This document shows, in pieces, positions 11,073 to 22,638 of a stretch of DNA of 64,000 bases (positions within the stretch are counted from its first letter, which is position 1; each line of letters begins with the position of its first letter). Source of the DNA: Lactuca virosa (taxonomy: Eukaryota; Streptophyta; Magnoliopsida; Asterales; Asteraceae); assembly GCA_928212115.1 (NCBI GenBank), contig CAKMRJ010003334.1:103311525-103375524 (forward strand), given 5' to 3'. The translations under genes and the position numbers were made by a program. The notes under the pieces are model-generated. The model was not told the origin of the DNA. It made no database searches and saw only the letters and a list, made by a program, of their open reading frames with translations.

Positions 11073-12689
11073 CTGGATAACAAAAGACTTAAGATGACTA
11101 TGTTAGAAAAGGACCTAGAGTTAAAAAAAAGATGCAAGAATGTTAAGTGAAACCCAATTAGAGATAGCTTTGAACCAGAGAGATTTAGCTCAGAGCAAAA
11201 TTGTACGCTTAAATCTCTTAATTGAAAAATTGTTTAATGAAAGTGAAGCTATTGAAAATTTGGTGAACAATGGAACCGTGGACAATACATACAATTGGGG
11301 TTGGTGAAATGGATATCCTACCGCAATGGATTCCTCACCCCGGTTCAACAAAGACAGACTGTATGTCCCTCCTGACCGAGAATTTCATTTCCTAGTCAAT
11401 GACAAGACCTTTCCCGAAGATATCAAAACTCACTTTGGTAGACTGCATACTCTAAGCAATAATTGTGTCATTGAAGAAATTGTGCCTGAAGTTTCGGGTC
11501 ACACATGTGATCTAATCCCTATCTGTGGCACCATCTACCGAAATTCTCAAACATCATCCGTAGTTGATGAAGAAATTGTCATTGAAGGTCCCGAAGTCTC
11601 AAAAGACTTTCCACCGTTGTCCTCAGACTGCAGTGAATCACACTGTAGCCAAAAGTTCCACAAAAGTCCCACTGCAGTCTCAACTCAGACATACTCTGCA
11701 GTAGTTAAAACGTCACTACCGCAGTCCTCAGCAAAAGGAACTGTGACTCTTCAGGCGATTCATCATGAATTACCTATAGAGAACTTTGAAGTGGGACAAT
11801 GCTCTCAGATCCCAGAATCTTCAAGTTCAGATGACTCAAGCCCACGTTTTCACAATCATTCTAAGAATTCCAAGAAACCGCAGTTGAACAACAATGACTG
11901 CGGTTCACCAAAATCCTTGGCCAAAAAGGCCTTTAGAGAGGAAATTAGATCTCGAGGCACAAACAGACAAATTTTTTCAAAAATTAAGAAGCATGTCAGA
12001 ATTCCAAAGTCCAAGAGTCCAGAAAAATTTGTTTTCTCACACTACATGTCAAGAAACTCTCCTACCAAGAAAACAAACAATAAGGAATGTCAAGTTTCAT
12101 CAGTCATTCCTAGTTCCTCTAACAAAAATCAAAAGAGTGTAAAGTCTTTTCAAAACAATGGCTTTCAAGTATATTCCTTGGAAGATCCAAAATGGAAGGG
12201 TATCTTACCCATTCCAACACTTTTAAAGTCACATCAGAATTTCAAAAGGTGGAAAGGCATTCTACCAACTCCACCAAAAACCAACTCAGAGATCTACACG
12301 TGCAAAATCTTTTCAAAAATGCACTTATTCAAAACCCAACAACACTCATGTCAGGAGTTACCCACCTCGGACCGGTAACAAGTCCAATTCATCTTTTAAA
12401 CCGCTGACCAAACATAGTGTCAGATCAAAAAACAAAACCTCTTTTTGTAGATGTCAGTGTAGTTGTCAGAAGGATTTATCTTATGTCAAATCCAATCGGA
12501 GTCAGAAACCTCGTACTTTTTCAAAAACTCACAACACTCCAAATCTGCTCAAACACCCAGGACTAGGACTAAAAGTTGACAAGAGACCTGTCCCTGCAAC
12601 CTCGGTCCATGCATCATTCAGAAACACACCAGTTGCCCCAGGCTCCAAACTAGTTTGGATGCCTAAACTAACCGTGTAATTCTCAGGCT
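11073..12689 (+). pseudogene. Broken gag-pol linker with a 350-codon ORF
   Basis: From 11326 to 12378 runs an open frame of 350 codons without a domain I recognise. It is Ser-, Lys- and Pro-rich with several SSSD-type acidic/serine stretches. It lies between gag and protease, so it probably belongs to the original polyprotein as a spacer. 11073-11325 and 12379-12689 have several stops in each frame. CCGCAGT words recur here (for example 11718 and 11877). I cannot assign a function. Confidence 0.6.
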
Positions 12690-13844
12690 TTGTGCAAGGA
12701 GGAACAAGAATATGAGTGGTTAATTGACAGTGCCTGCTCCTTGCACATGACCAGAAGGTTAGAGTACCTTCGGGATTTCAGGCCAATATGCAATGGTGGA
12801 AATGTCACATTCGGCAACAATGCGAATGGTGTCATCCGCGGTTACGGTGTTCTGACTACGGGGAACTTTTCCATTCAGAAGGTTGCTTATGTAGAAAGCC
12901 TCAAACACAATCTCATCAGTGTTGGCCAACTATGTAAAGCAGGACATCGTGTTGAATTTGATGATCAATTTTGCTACGTAATGACAAGTGACAGGAACAC
13001 ATGCCTGATCAAATCCCGATCCGAAGGTACCATGTACCCTTTGGATGTCTCTCTGATCATTGGTAGACCGCAGTTGTGTTTCCTATCCAAAGCTGTATCT
13101 GAAGTCAGCTGGCTATGGCACCGCAAGCTAGCTCATCTCAACTTCAGGTACATCAACAATCTAGTCACCGGAGAACTAGTCCGCGGTCTCCCTATTCTCA
13201 AATTCAGCAACGATACTCTCTGTCCGGCTTGTGAATGTCGTAAAAATAAAAAAGCAAGTCACCCTCTGATAATGGACTCTTCTATTTCTGAACCACTGGA
13301 GCTATTGCACATTGATCTCTGCGGTCCATCAACCGTAGCCAGTCTCCACCACAAGAAGTACATACTGGTTATTGTTGATGACTATACACGCTTCACATGG
13401 GTCTTCTTCCTCAGACTCAAAATAGAGACACCGCAGATTTTCATCAACTTCATCAAAGAAATCGAACTTCAGATCAAGCTTCCAGTTAGACGCATCCGCA
13501 GTGATAATGGCACTGAGTTCACTAATCATCTTCTCAACAGTTTCTTGGTGTCAAAGGGCATCACTCACAACTTCTCAGCCCCATATACACCGCAACAAAA
13601 TGGAGTAGTTGAAATAAGGAACCGCACACTATTAGAAGCAGCCAGATACATGCTTAACTTCGCCCATCTTCCTCTCTACTTCTGGGCTGAAGCTGTAGCA
13701 ACCGCATGCTTTGTCCAAAACCGAAGCATTGTGTGCAAACACCTCAATAAAACACCATATGAGGGCCTTAACAACCACAAGCCAAATGTTCGCTTCTTTC
13801 ATATTTTTGGGTGTAGATGTTTCGTGATCAACAACAAAGATTAG
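12690..13844 (+). pseudogene. pol: Copia protease and integrase core, ended by an internal stop
   Basis: Residues 10-20 hold the protease active site as D13-S-A with HMT, where Gly is usual in third position. A GAG-pre-integrase block (WHRKLAHLNF) and paired Cys (CPACECRK) follow. The integrase core has D209 (LLHIDLCGP), D272 (SDNGTEF) and E308 (QNGVVE), a complete DDE set with 35 residues between D272 and E308. The stop TAG at 13842-13844 interrupts a frame that continues unchanged at 13845 (LNKFAPKYDEGIFLGY), so it is a single nonsense change within pol. The first ATG may not be a true start, because pol is normally translated as a fusion. Confidence 0.88.
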
Positions 13845-14690
13845 CTCAACAAGTTTGCACCGAAGTATGATGAAGGCATATTCCTTGGTTATTCCACTAA
13901 CAAGGTTGCTTATCGAGTGCTCATCAGGCGTACAAGGTTGATCATTGAAAGCTTCGATGTGAAATTTGATGATTCTCACATCCGCAACGCCCCTCCATCT
14001 ACTGAAACCACTGCAATCATGGAAAGCGATATTCCTGCCTCTTCAGGTCCCTTAAATTTAGTTGAAGTCAATTATGATGATCTTTTCGACCCTATTGAAA
14101 CGGCGAAACTATCCGAGGTTCTTGTGTCACCCGCAGCTCAGCAACAACACGCTGATGTTTCTGGACCACCTCTATCTGAAGTAGCATCTCTCAATACTTT
14201 CACCTCTCCGGTTGAGGGGGAAAGCTCTACTCCGGATCAAGCAACAACCGTCGAGGTTCCAGTACCTGATGCTGTTCAAAGTCCCACCCGCAGAGTAGCA
14301 TTACCATCAAACGTATCTTCGGATTCGGATGATGAAATCATAGAAAACATTGACACTAGAACCGATCCAAGGATTATCACTCTCCCATCCGCAGTCCAGG
14401 GGGAACCTTCTCAGGTTCCAGAGGAACTCCCATCAGCAATCCAGGGAGAACCTCTCCCAACTGTTCAAGAAAACTCCACTCTCCTTCCAACAAAACCAAG
14501 ATGACTCAGCAGGATGTTCTCAAATCCAGGGGGAACTGCCATCTCCAACCGCAGCTGCTGATCATCTGCAGCCCCGTATACATGCATGGACGAAGGACCG
14601 CCCACCAGGTCAAATCATCGGCAACCCATCCGCAGGCATCCAAACTCGATCTTCCCAGGACCTATCTGACCACTGCCACTACGCATCATT
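13845..14690 (+). pseudogene. pol: Copia integrase C-terminal end and linker
   Basis: It continues the frame of the preceding integrase up to 14504. The start reads like the conserved block after the core (DEGIFLGYSTNKVAYRV). The rest is acidic, with many Pro, Ser and Glu. Between about 14400 and 14560 the coding signal passes from this frame into the frame of the reverse transcriptase, so there is a frameshift. Confidence 0.75.
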
Positions 14691-15177
14691 CATGTCCTCG
14701 GTAGAGCCCAGAACGATCAAAGAAGCATTGCTTGAACCTGACTGGATAGCTGCAATGCAAGAAGAGCTAGAAGAATTTCAAAGAAACAAAGTTTGGCAGC
14801 TCGTTCCGAAGCCACGTGGTCACTCCATCGTTGGCACTAGATGGGTGTTCAAAAACAAGCTGGATGAATCTGGTGCGGTAGTCAGAAACAAGGCAAGGCT
14901 AGTTGCAAAGGGGTATAGTCAACTTGAAGGCATTGACTACGATGAAACGTATGCTCCGGTAGCACGGATGGAAGCTATCCGGATCTTCCTTGCATACGCA
15001 GCCCACAAGAACGTCAAGGTACACCAAATGGACGTTAAGAGTGCCTTTATCAATGGGGAACTAAAAAAGAGGTTTATCTTCAGCAACCTCCAGGTTTTGA
15101 AAACGTTGAATTCCCAGACCACTGCTACAAGCTTGAAAAAGCAGTCTACGGTCTGAAGCAAGCCCCAAGAGCATGGT
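14691..15177 (+). pseudogene. pol: Copia reverse transcriptase, N-terminal part
   Basis: The coding frame is that of an ORF at 14350-15156. It includes WIAAMQEELEEFQRN, TRWVFKNKLDESG, KARLVAKGYSQ and the first catalytic region (HQMDVKSAFINGEL). At about 15066, next to a run of six A, the signal jumps frame; the next conserved block (YGLKQAPRAWY, near 15147-15180) is in a different frame, and the frame is regained by about 15185. The two shifts are either real decay or sequencing error at the homopolymer. Confidence 0.88.
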
Positions 15178-16248
15178 ATGAGACTCTTTCTAAAATTCTT
15201 CGTCTCATTCGGGTACAAGAGAGGAGTGATTGACCCCACATTATTTAGAAAAGCAAATGGTGACCACCTTATGCTTGTACAAATATATGTGGATGATATC
15301 ATCTTCAGTTCGACTGATCAAGGCATAGTGGATGAATTTGCTAAGCTCATGACCAACAAGTTCAAAATGAGCATGAATAGAGAGATCAATTTCTTTCTAG
15401 GACTTCAAGTGAAACAAATTCCGCAAGGGATATTTATTCATCAAGAGAAATACACCACTGAACTTTTAAAGAAATATTCCATGGACAACTGTTCTTCTGC
15501 TAAGGTCCCCATGGCCTTCGGTTATAAGATTTCTGCTGATCTCGCAGGCGAATCTGTGGATCACAAGACTTATCGAGGTATCATTGGTTCTTTGATGTAC
15601 CTCACCGCAAGCAGGCCAGACATTGTCTTTGCAACTGGTGTATGTGCAAGATATCAGGCGAACCCAAAAGTGTCACATATAACCGCAGCCAAACAGATAC
15701 TACGGTACCTGAAAGGAAGCAAATCTCTTGGTCTATGGTACCCCGCAGGCAATGACTTCAGCCTGCAAGCTTTCACAGATGCGGATCATGCCGGATGCAG
15801 ATTAGACCGCAAAAGTACTTCAGGAGGATGTCAATTTTTGGGTGAAAGACTTGTCAGCTGGTCTTCAAGGTAACAAAGCTGTGTTTCTCTATCTACTGCA
15901 GAAGCTGAGTATGTGGCCGCAGCCAGCTGTTGCTCTCAAGTCCTTTGGATGAAAACTCAACTAATGGACTACGGGTATAGAATGCTATGGATACCGATCT
16001 ATTGTGACTCTGAAAGTGCTATTGCTATTTCTCACAATCCAATTCAGCACTCCAAGACTAAGCATATTGAACTACGGTATCATTTCATCAAAGACCACAT
16101 CTTGAAAGGTAACATTGAGCTCATCTTTGTCCCTTCTCATGAAGAGATTGCTGATGTGTTCACAAAAGCGCTCGACTCCACAAAGCTTAACACCTTCCTG
16201 CAAATGTTAGGAATGATGAATCCAGACCCGCAATTCTTTTTGAGTTGA
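15178..16248 (+). pseudogene. pol: Copia reverse transcriptase C-terminal part and RNase H
   Basis: The catalytic box YVDD is at 15286-15297. Conserved RT connection blocks follow (GSLMYLTASRPDI; ARYQANPKVSH), then RNase H with FTDADHAGCRLDRKSTSGG and, after a stop, STAEAEYVAAA, YCDSESAIAI and KHIELRYHFIKD. One in-frame TAA at 15871-15873 interrupts RNase H; reading resumes in the same frame. The end at 16248 (QFFLS) is the natural end of pol. Confidence 0.9.
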
Positions 16249-17066
16249 TAGCTACCGCAGACCATCCTTGGTCTCCGTTGCGGTTCTAACTGAGAGTTAC
16301 TTATGATAGATGGTTTTGGTACCGCAGTCTAGGTACCGCAACCATATATCATACTTATCTCTCATGGGTCTTTATTGTCTGTTATTACTAATCTTTGTAC
16401 GAGTGTTTCTTCTCAGTTCCTCACTGCAGTCTTTTCCTTGTCCATCCGCGATGACATTCCCAACCGCAATGAAGTTTCCATCCGCAATCATTGTGATAAT
16501 TTCTCAACTGTTTCATCAACGCTTGAACCTTTGTGTGCTATTTAATGATCCTTCATTAAATAAGAACATTAAATATAAAAAAAAACATTCCCTGGAGAAA
16601 CTATCTCATCCCCTTTCTGAATAAACCTTGAGTCAGACCTATTTTAGGGATGATGACAAAAAGAACGTGTTTCCATAAACTCATCCTTAATTTGTCTTTT
16701 CCTCTCCCCAGCACGTCCCATCCGTTACAACTTCCTTTCCCCTCACCCCACGATTACCTGACACATTGATAGATGTCTGACTTTTCATTAAATGCAGCCC
16801 TCTTTTAGTAAATCTCCCAAATCTTTTTAAACCGTTTTAATTATTTGTGGATGAGATTTAATCCCAAATTCAAAGATTCCCCCCAAATACCAAACGACGT
16901 TTTTACCTTATCTTTACCTTTTACCTAGGGTTAAAATTTTTCAACCCTTTTTAAACCCATCTTCTTCCCCAAATTCACTTTACGCTTTCTGAACATCGAT
17001 CATTCCCTCTCAAAAAAAAAAACCTTCAAGAACTCTGTTTTCTACTTTTTCTCTCAAATTCCAACA
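16249..17066 (+). promoter_or_regulatory. Spacer between pol and the extra ORF, possible second promoter/leader
   Basis: About 800 bp without a gene. The first part has a cluster of CCGCA words (16254, 16321, 16335, 16462, 16482). The second part (16900-17066) is a pyrimidine-rich leader with few ATG triplets, ending in an A-run and CTCTCAAATTCCAACA just before the ATG of the next ORF. It looks like a plant 5' untranslated region. That the extra ORF has its own promoter or was captured as a complementary DNA with its leader is inference. Confidence 0.4.
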
Positions 17067-19251
17067 ATGGTGAAATCAGGTGCATCAAAAAAGCAATCCA
17101 AGGCTTCAGGCTCAGCGAATCCCACCGGTTCCGACTCTCCAACAATCGCGTCAAGCAATTTCCGAGCAGTGTTTGAAGATCATTCTTCATACAATGCTCC
17201 AACCAAGCTTATGATCAAATTTCTGAAGAACCATCCACTCTTTGGTCCCTTCGACGCATTTACAGATGTTGTTCCAGTTTCTACCCTCTTCAAATGTGCA
17301 TTTTCTGCTTACCGCCCAAACGAAAACCCCCAAGAAGTTCATCTCAACCTAATAAACGATTCTTTGGTCATATTGTCCAAAGAAAAGTTTCTCACTGCCA
17401 TAAACCTTCTGCTTCATCCATCCATCAAGATCTTTTCTCCTTCAATGGCGGACATTACCTCTGCACTCTACCAAATGGGGTATCAGAAACCAATTCGAGG
17501 GATTGGTGAATTCAAGAGAAAATCAGCTGCCTGCGGTATGGCAGTTTGTGTGTCATTTTGTCATCCGCTGTCTATCCGGCAGAACCGGAGGCATAGACAA
17601 CATGGGACTCAAGCTATTGGAATTGGTATGGAGCATATTCACAGGACACGACGTAAACTACGGGCAGATCCTATGGGACGATTTCCTTCAATACATTCCC
17701 AAAGAAAGCCCAAGGGAGAACTCAACCGAGCTCACATTTGCACGATTCTGGTCACTCTGCATCTCAGACCTGCATGCGGACGCTGGAATTGATATGGGCA
17801 GTGACATCAACTTCTTTGTCACTAAGGATCTCAAAAGGTACAATCCTTCTTCTGATCAAACTGTTTTTGGACCTATCCGCAGACTCCCTACCCACATTCT
17901 TTCTACACTTGGTCTTGAGACTGCTGATGTCTCAGATCACATAGAGGCTACGGAGGGTATTGCCCCATACCCTTCTACCCCGCCTCTTCCATCTGCAGCC
18001 ATTAACCCTGAAGATACCGCAGTCCCTTCTGCCTCTACACTCTCCAATCTTTCTCAAAGAAGAAAGCAGTTGGCAACCAAGAAGAAACAAAGGACACCCA
18101 AGAAAGATGCTCCCAAACGAACCGCACCCATGAAGAAACGAAAAACCAAACCTACCCCAATTCCATCTAGCAGTGATTATGATGAGGATAGGCAACCAAT
18201 TGCTATCCTTCAGAAAAGAAAAACCGATTCCCCTGGCCAAATGCGTGACCGGACCTATACTGAAGCCTCTCAAAAGGCTCCAGTAGTCCTTGGGGTGGTC
18301 GCAGACCCATTCAACACCACAATCATTTTCCAATCAGACTCAGAAAGTGAGTCTGATTCACAACATCGTGGAGACTCCCCCCCCCCCCCAGTTCACTCCC
18401 AAGGGGATGATACTAGTGCACGCCCTAAGGTCTCCAGGGCTTCCCGACTGCATTTCTTTTCACCCGAGGAGTTGCACTCCATCCTTTTGAACGTCACCCA
18501 AACACTGCAAACACCTTCCCAACCGCAGGGTACTTCTTCCACCCATGCCAGAACTGAGCCGAGGCCACACTTGACCACGGGTCAAGGAGACCGAGGAAGC
18601 TCAGGAAATCCTACTCTGATTACATCCGCAGCAGGTGGTTTAGGCACGGTGAGCACAAACGTGCAAGGATCCGTGGACCCGAAGGACACTTCGGTGCGTT
18701 TCCAAGGATTTGACGGAGAAGAATCTAATGACTCATGGTTACGGTACAAACCTGTAACCGAGTCAGACAAAAAGAAATATGTTGCCTTCAGAAGGGCATT
18801 CCAAGCCCGCAAGGAACAACAGATCAAGCAGCAACAGCAAAAGGAGCAGGAAATCCAGTCTGTGGCACGGTATTGGGCAGACGCAATCAATAATGCCAAT
18901 ACCGTAGCCACCATTCTCAAAGTTCAAGACTGGATGGACGAAATGGCTGAAACGATCTGTAAAGCTCAAGCAACAGGTGCAGCTGCAGGTACCTCCAGAA
19001 TAACTCCAACTCCCAATCCAATTCCCACTCCATCAGTCCATGGATCACAAGACGAAGGAACCGCAATCGAACTCAGTTCAGCTCCCACCTTCGGTCTTGA
19101 TGATGACGACGTACAGGAAGTCAACAAGCCCAGCCCTTCTGATGATGACCTCATGATGTTTGATGAGGGAGAGAGGAATCCAACGGTTCTCAACATTCAA
19201 CTTCCAGGCCAAAAGAAAAGAAGAAAAAGAAGAAGAATGTTGTCACCATGA
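17067..19251 (+). pseudogene. Extra ORF behind copia pol, N-terminal and middle part, unknown function
   Basis: The frame starts at the ATG at 17067 and shifts once near 17515 into the frame of the 582-codon ORF that ends at 19251. Residues about 50-260 form the only globular-looking region (FLKNHPLFGPFDAF; after the shift AVWQFVCHFVIRCLSG and LKLLELVWSIFTGHDVNYGQILWDDFL). I recognise this type as an ORF that recurs in plant retrotransposons, but no biochemical role is known to me. Next comes a long disordered basic/acidic region (KKRKTKPTP; SDSESESDSQ; a C13 homopolymer at 18377-18389 encodes a proline run). No signal peptide or membrane helix is evident, which argues against an envelope. 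Confidence 0.6.
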
Positions 19252-20994
19252 AGGAGTTCATGAGCTTACAAGCCAAAGTTGATCAGATCCTAGCTGTGGT
19301 CAAGCCAACACAACCGCAACAAGAAGACACCCCGGGACCGCAGTCCCTGATCGAACGTATTGAACGTCTGGAAACAAGGGAACGCATAGCTGCAGAGAGA
19401 ATTTCTCTCAAAGTGGAGATGGTGATCCGGTCCCTTGACAACAACCGCAAGGCCGACCACAAGGAATTTATGGCTGCAGCGGAACGCGTCATCACTGAGG
19501 TGACCGCAATCAAAACAGATCTCCAAGCGGCCATCGCGGATCAAGCCACTCAGTCTAAGAAATTGATAGATGAGACTCATACTGCTTATGAGTCCACTAT
19601 CTCTGTTCTTCAAGCCACAATTAACAGACTGCAGAAATCCTTGTCCTCCAACTTCCATGGTCCCGAGATCCTCCAGCTCAAAAGAAATCCACAAGCTTCT
19701 CTTCAGCTCCTCCATTCCCAACAATCAACAATTGGCAGAAGCCCTCAAAGCTCAATTCCAAGAAGTCTATGCCAAGGTTGATGGACTTAAACAATGGCTT
19801 GAGGAAGCTCCTCCGTTGCATCCCTCAAGAGGGGGAAGTGAAGAAGAAGAAGTCCATCACTCTGAGCAATCCATCTCTCAACATCAGAGCCCTCCCATCA
19901 TCACAGAAAAAATTCCTTCATCGCAACCATCTCAACATACTCCATCTCCTCACACTTCACCTCAAAAGGAGTTCACTCCCAACAAGCCAGAGACTTCTCC
20001 TCACTTCAAAAACCTTGCGGAGTACATGTCATCTCCAAGCTCAACAGACTCCCCTGCCACCGCCCAAAGGAAACACGACTGGAAGGCAGCCAAACTAGCA
20101 GAGCTTATCTGGAGAGAATGCGGTTTTGATACCATGATGGATGAATCCTTGATAAATTCTTGGATCAATCCGCACCGCAGGCTGCTGGATGAAGACTACC
20201 GACCCCACCTTACCTACGCTGAACCCCCCTCGGACGGTTACTGGGATGTCCCAATATCTCCAAATGCCAAATACTTCACAGTATTTGAGCAATTCGACCG
20301 CAGTCTTCCTGACCACAAGAGACTGCCAATGGAGTTTGAGAGACTCAGTCTTTTTCATGCTAAACATGCCTCCTCCATTGAAAATATATGGTCTAACGAT
20401 AAACCATCCGCAGTAAAGAACTTCAAAGTCCGGAAGTTCATGAAGGCTGACTACATCCAGTAGACCCTCACGAGAAGGGAGCATGACTACGTCCGCACCC
20501 AGGCAGACTTCCCTTGCATGAATCCGGAAGAAATCTTCCTCATTGCCAAGGTGTTTCAAAACAAATCAGAAAAGCACCCCAAAATGAACATTGCGCTTGA
20601 AAAGGCCAACACTTTTCTGAAGGAAACTGTCTGCGACTTTGCCAAGATAGATGCGGATATCCACCCCACCATCCTCAAGAAGTTTGATCTCCCACCTCTT
20701 GAACCTGCGCCAATGACTACCGAAGGCTTTCAAGAAAGATCCTTAGGCGCAACAAACTTTCCTGAACTTGGAGTCATATTCAAAAGGAAGACTGACAAAG
20801 TCAAATATTTCATTCCTATGACTGCCATGCATCGCCTCACAAGAAAGCAGCTTGACATCTGCAAAGTCGGAGTTGAAAGATCGAAGCATACTACCGCAAA
20901 AGTCAAATTCGATATCTTAAGAAGGATCAATTGGCTGGAAAACATCAGGAAGTTTTGGTGGATCCTGATCAAGTTTCTCAAACTTGATAGCTGA
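19248..20994 (+). pseudogene. Extra ORF behind copia pol, coiled-coil and C-terminal part
   Basis: The reading frame leaves the previous ORF in a purine-rich tract (19205-19245) and continues from 19248 as a coiled-coil-like region (heptad-like Leu/Ile, many Glu, Lys and Gln). Near 19670 it shifts again into the frame of 19570-20463 (Pro/Ser/Gln-rich, then a Trp-rich acidic region from about 20060). A single TAG at 20461-20463 interrupts it before 20464-20994 in the same frame, ending in KFLKLDS. Together with 17067-19251 it is about 1300 codons with three shifts and one stop. The 3' end lies only about 20 bp before the polypurine tract, so the ORF belongs to the element and is not a chance insertion. 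Confidence 0.6.
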
Positions 20995-21012
20995 ACCGAA
21001 GTTAAAGAGGTC

Positions 21013-21026
21013 ACTTAGGGGGAAAT
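21013..21026 (+). promoter_or_regulatory. Polypurine tract of the large copia element
   Basis: A TTAGGGGGAAAT run lies directly before TGTTGAATC of the 3' LTR. It primes plus-strand synthesis and confirms the 3' LTR boundary. Confidence 0.85.
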
Positions 21027-21696
21027 TGTTGAATCATAAAAGTGACCCTCTTGAACTTCAGCTACCGCAACCATTTCTGCTACCGCAACGGTTCAGCACC
21101 CGCAGTCATCTTGTTCATCAGCAACCGCAACCGCAACCGGAGTCAATCTTCCGCAGTCAACTTAGCTAGATTACTTTACTTATCTTTATTGTAATACACT
21201 CTATTGTCCAGTATGCCTTGCATGGCTACTTATAGAGATGTAATCTAGTGCTCTTCATGAGACTCTATAAATAAGAGCTCATTCTCTTATATTTGATACG
21301 GATAACTTATGCATCTATTCTGAATACATTTCTCTGAAGTTATCTTCTCTATTTCTCTATCTTTCTACTCTTCACTTCTTACTCTCAATTGTTACTAGAA
21401 CATAACTTATTATAACCTCTCTCCGGAGCAAGTCTTTGAGACTTAATCACTAAGTTTGATCTACCTTATTAACTCGGTTTGAATGCATTCCTTGTTATGA
21501 ATCAACTTATCTGTATACTTGATATAACAATTGTTGTCATTTCTATTTCTTTACTTTTCCGAAACTAACTCTCTAACTATCTAACTATAACTTATTTATA
21601 TTATTGTTGAGCTTTCAGATCCTTTGAGATTAACTATTCCGCAAGCTACTTGTTCTAACATTTGTTCAAGTGTGTCTCTAAGTTTTTCTCTCAACA
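21027..21696 (+). repeat. 3' LTR of the large copia element (670 bp)
   Basis: It is the partner of 8774-9438, with the same ends. It has one more CCGCAA unit (three in a row near 21124-21137). The TATAAATA box is at 21266-21273. Confidence 0.95.
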
Positions 21697-22428
21697 GTTG
21701 GTTTATACCTATGTAGAGGAAATCATCCGAATACACGGAGTACCCTTATCTATCATGTCATATAGGGACAGTCGATTCACATCCAGATTCTGGAGAAGTT
21801 GGAGGAAGCAATGGGCATGAAGTTATGCCTAAGTACTGCATATCATCTACAAACGGACGGACAGAGTGAGAGAATTATCCAAACCTTGGAATTTATGTTG
21901 TTGGCATGTGCCTTAGAGTTTCCTGGTAGCTAGGATGATCATGTATCACTTGCCGAATTTGCCTACAACAATAGTTATCACTCAAGCATCAAGATGCCTC
22001 CTTACGAAGCACTGTACAGAAGGAAGTGTCATACACCATCGTGTTGGTTGGAAGTGGGAGAGAAAAGGTTTGCGGGTCCTGAGTTAGTACACCAGAATGC
22101 TGAAAAGTTAAGAGTCATCGGAGAAAGGATACTAGCTGCTCAAAGTCATCAGAAAAGCTATGCAGATAAGAAGCGACGACCGATAACATTTGATGTGAGT
22201 GATCAAGTGTTACTCAAAGTCTCGCCATGGAAGGGACTTATTAGATTCGGAAAGTGTGGGAAGTTGAGTCCTAGTTTTATAGGACCATTAAAAGTACTTC
22301 AAAGGATAGGGAATGAAGCCTACAAGCTTGAACAACCCGACGAACTGCAAGGTATCCATAATACCTTTCACGTTTGTTATTTAAGGAAGTACTCAGGAGA
22401 AGAAGTTGATATGCTCCCACATTCATAA
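21697..22428 (+). pseudogene. pol: Ty3/gypsy integrase, C-terminal half
   Basis: This is the continuation of the integrase cut at 8773; removing the copia element and one GTTGG restores adjacency. The core reads from about 21716, and the residue expected to be the second catalytic Asp is again Tyr (SYRDSRFTSRFW, near 21759). The third acidic residue is present (QTDGQSERII). There is a frameshift near 21795 and an in-frame TAG near 21931. From 21994 an open frame of 144 codons gives the C-terminal domain (PYEALYRRKCHTP; VLLKVSPWKGLIRFGKCGKLSPSF ends it). Confidence 0.88.
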
Positions 22429-22433
22429 TTAAG

Positions 22434-22615
22434 AATCGATGAAGAAAGAAGGTTGGTTAAAGAGCTTGAAGTAATCATTGTCCGTAAGAGGAAGAAATTA
22501 CGATAGAAGATGATTAACTTGGTGCTAGTGCGATGGAAACACACGGCAGGGCTGAATCCCACCTGGGAAACAAAAAGCGAAATGCAAAGTTGCTACCCTC
22601 TTCTGTGTCATGTTG
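22434..22615 (+). pseudogene. pol: Gypsy integrase tail, chromodomain-like remnant
   Basis: Behind the integrase a short stretch reads LVKELEVIIVRKRKKL, then a stop, then LVRWKHTAGLNPTWET. The VRW...WE pattern is what remains of the chromodomain-like tail seen in chromovirus-type gypsy elements, which guides insertion into heterochromatin. The stop and lack of flanking conservation make it non-functional. Confidence 0.6.
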
Positions 22616-22638
22616 CATGATTCCGGGGACGAAATCAT

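Larger units (their letters stand above)
8774..21696 (+). mobile_element. 12.9 kb Ty1/copia element with an extra ORF behind pol
   Basis: It is complete at both ends, with a 5' LTR (8774-9438), a 3' LTR (21027-21696) and target duplications GTTGG at 8769-8773 and 21697-21701. Order inside: primer site, gag (9546-11072), linker ORF (11326-12378), protease-integrase (12690-13844), reverse transcriptase-RNase H (to 16248), an 800-bp spacer, and then a frame of roughly 1300 codons (17067-20994) of unknown function. I count by eye about 10-11 substitutions between the LTRs (about 1.6%), which would mean an insertion within roughly the last million years at usual plant rates. A long ORF downstream of pol is the layout known from Sireviruses, although the LTRs are short for that group. 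Confidence 0.93.

Noticed and set aside
17932..19724. Several antisense ORFs of 61-144 codons opposite the extra copia ORF
   Set aside because: They are shadows of the sense frame created by its composition.
17067..20994. Extra copia ORF as a viral-type envelope gene
   Set aside because: Position fits, but no signal peptide, membrane helix or Cys-rich ectodomain is evident.
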